A stretch of DNA of 64,000 nucleotides, taken from Vibrio rhodolitus (GTDB lineage Bacteria > Pseudomonadota > Gammaproteobacteria > Enterobacterales > Vibrionaceae). The stretch is from the NCBI RefSeq assembly GCF_003350325.1, contig NZ_QLYZ01000002.1, forward strand, positions 186,001-250,000. The letters run 5' to 3'. Below are positions 63,116 through 64,000 of the stretch, one piece after another; the stretch's first letter is position 1; each line of letters begins with the position of its first letter. The position numbers and the translations under genes were made by a program. The notes below the pieces were generated by a model, which was not told where the DNA came from, searched no databases, and saw only the letters and a program-made list of their open reading frames with translations.

Positions 63116-64000
63116 ATGAACAATAAAGTCGTTACTATTACGTTAAACCCAGCACTGGATCTGACTGGCTCTTTAGACACACTCAACACTGGTAGCGTTA
63201 GCTTGGTAAATAACAGTGATTTTCATGCTGCCGGTAAAGGCGTCAATGTCGCTAAAGTACTGTCAGACCTTGGCGCTCAAGTTACGGTTACCGGTTTTCT
63301 TGGAGCTGATAATCAAGAACTATTTTGCCAACTGTTCGAGCAAATCAAAGCCGACGATCATTTTGTGCGAGTGAAAGGCTCAACGCGAATCAACGTCAAA
63401 CTGGTCGAACAAAATGGCACCGTGAGTGATATTAATTTCCCGGGAGTAGCAGTTGATGCCAATGCAATCGCACAGTTTGAACGCACACTTGAATCTCTTT
63501 GCGATGAACATGAGTACTTTGTTTTTGCTGGCAGCCTGCCACAAGGGATCACACCAGAACAATGTGCTCACTGGATTGAGTTCCTGCAACAACGCGGTAA
63601 GAAGGTATTGTTTGATTCAAGCCGCGCAGCACTCAAAGCGGGTTTAACCGCTACTCCTTGGCTAATCAAACCAAACGATGAAGAACTGGCTGAATTTGTT
63701 GGTCGTGATATTCATTCGCGTCAAGAGATCATGGAGGTTGCACAGCACTTAAGCGACAGCGGTATCGAAAACATCGTGGTATCTCTTGGAGCAAAAGGTG
63801 TGATGTGGCTTAACCAATCAGAATGGCTCTCTGCTCAACCACCAAAAATGGAGGTGGTAAGTACCGTAGGCGCTGGCGATACGCTGGTCGCAGGTATGTG
63901 CTGGGGTCATATGCAGCAAATGGACAAACCGCAACTGTTGCAATTCGCAACAGCCCTTTCCGCCATGGCTGTAAGCCAAGTGGGTGTTGGGATGAACGAT
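63116..64000 (+). CDS. fruK: 1-phosphofructokinase FruK (3' end missing)
   Basis: The first 295 codons of a PfkB-family kinase that phosphorylates fructose 1-phosphate. ATG 63116 has TAAGGA, which overlaps the fruB stop. The PfkB signatures are visible: HAAGKGVNVAKVL near residues 34-46 and the catalytic loop VSTVGAGDTLVAGM around 246-259 with the Asp base. About 20 residues are beyond the window edge. The expected partner gene fruA lies outside. Confidence 0.94.
   Translation, partial: MNNKVVTITLNPALDLTGSLDTLNTGSVSLVNNSDFHAAGKGVNVAKVLSDLGAQVTVTGFLGADNQELFCQLFEQIKADDHFVRVKGSTRINVKLVEQNGTVSDINFPGVAVDANAIAQFERTLESLCDEHEYFVFAGSLPQGITPEQCAHWIEFLQQRGKKVLFDSSRAALKAGLTATPWLIKPNDEELAEFVGRDIHSRQEIMEVAQHLSDSGIENIVVSLGAKGVMWLNQSEWLSAQPPKMEVVSTVGAGDTLVAGMCWGHMQQMDKPQLLQFATALSAMAVSQVGVGMND

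Overview
The window reads as a chromosomal segment of a Vibrio species. The arguments are the VxrAB-type two-component cluster next to pntAB, the GC-moderate codon use, the many Vibrio-type small hypothetical proteins, two dCache chemoreceptors in tandem and two diguanylate cyclases. The neighbourhood pntAB - vxrABC - yciH - ddl resembles, from memory, a stretch of the second chromosome of V. cholerae; that placement is inference. I see no rRNA, tRNA, CRISPR array, insertion sequence or prophage. Nearly all genes look like ordinary core or shell genes, and rho-independent terminators mark most transcription unit ends.

Layout. 1-4370: truncated fabV-like reductase, tesA, and the divergent ybbA-ybbP ABC exporter. 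4371-4657: a non-coding patch with a DnaA-box pair and a GC-rich hairpin. 4658-10095: orphan FAD oxidoreductase, the 5-oxoprolinase operon pxpABC and a DcuC-type carrier. 10294-12794: EAL protein, class 3 lipase, unknown protein. 13086-17565: yceJ-yceI, an FNT channel fused to CBS domains with a divergent LysR gene, and a YcdZ-like membrane protein. 17619-25623: YbjD-type OLD nuclease, cytoplasmic-looking 5'-nucleotidase, a 31-residue membrane protein, an Alx/TerC gene behind a yybP-ykoY manganese riboswitch, an Aer-like chemoreceptor, and a PhnA-family protein. 25887-34700: site-2 protease, M48 lipoprotein, hotdog thioesterase, SgrR, zinc-ribbon protein, a 25-residue membrane peptide, LysR, and the PatZ acetyltransferase.

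34916-51092: SPOR lipoprotein, D-Ala-D-Ala ligase, a Cre-like recombinase with an altered active site, DUF3319-like protein plus yciH, small ORFs, yoaH behind a terminator hairpin that contains its ribosome binding site, a TraF-like outer membrane protein, vxrCBA, pntBA, and a cyclic-dinucleotide neighbourhood (ComFB-domain protein, HlyU-family protein, two diguanylate cyclases). 51195-64000: modCBA with cobQ, a BOF-domain periplasmic protein, a small outer membrane protein, two tandem dCache chemoreceptors, and the fructose locus with cra divergent from fruB-fruK, separated by three Cra palindromes; fruK runs off the right end.

Functionally the window joins envelope stress and cell-wall genes (vxr, ddl, SPOR, M48), c-di-GMP signalling, chemotaxis, and nutrient uptake (fructose, molybdate, formate or nitrite, 5-oxoproline). 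The items most worth a second look are the Cre-like protein with substituted catalytic residues, the FNT-CBS gene with a strong internal start, the yoaH terminator/ribosome-site overlap, the ComFB-cyclase cluster, and the two very small membrane proteins.
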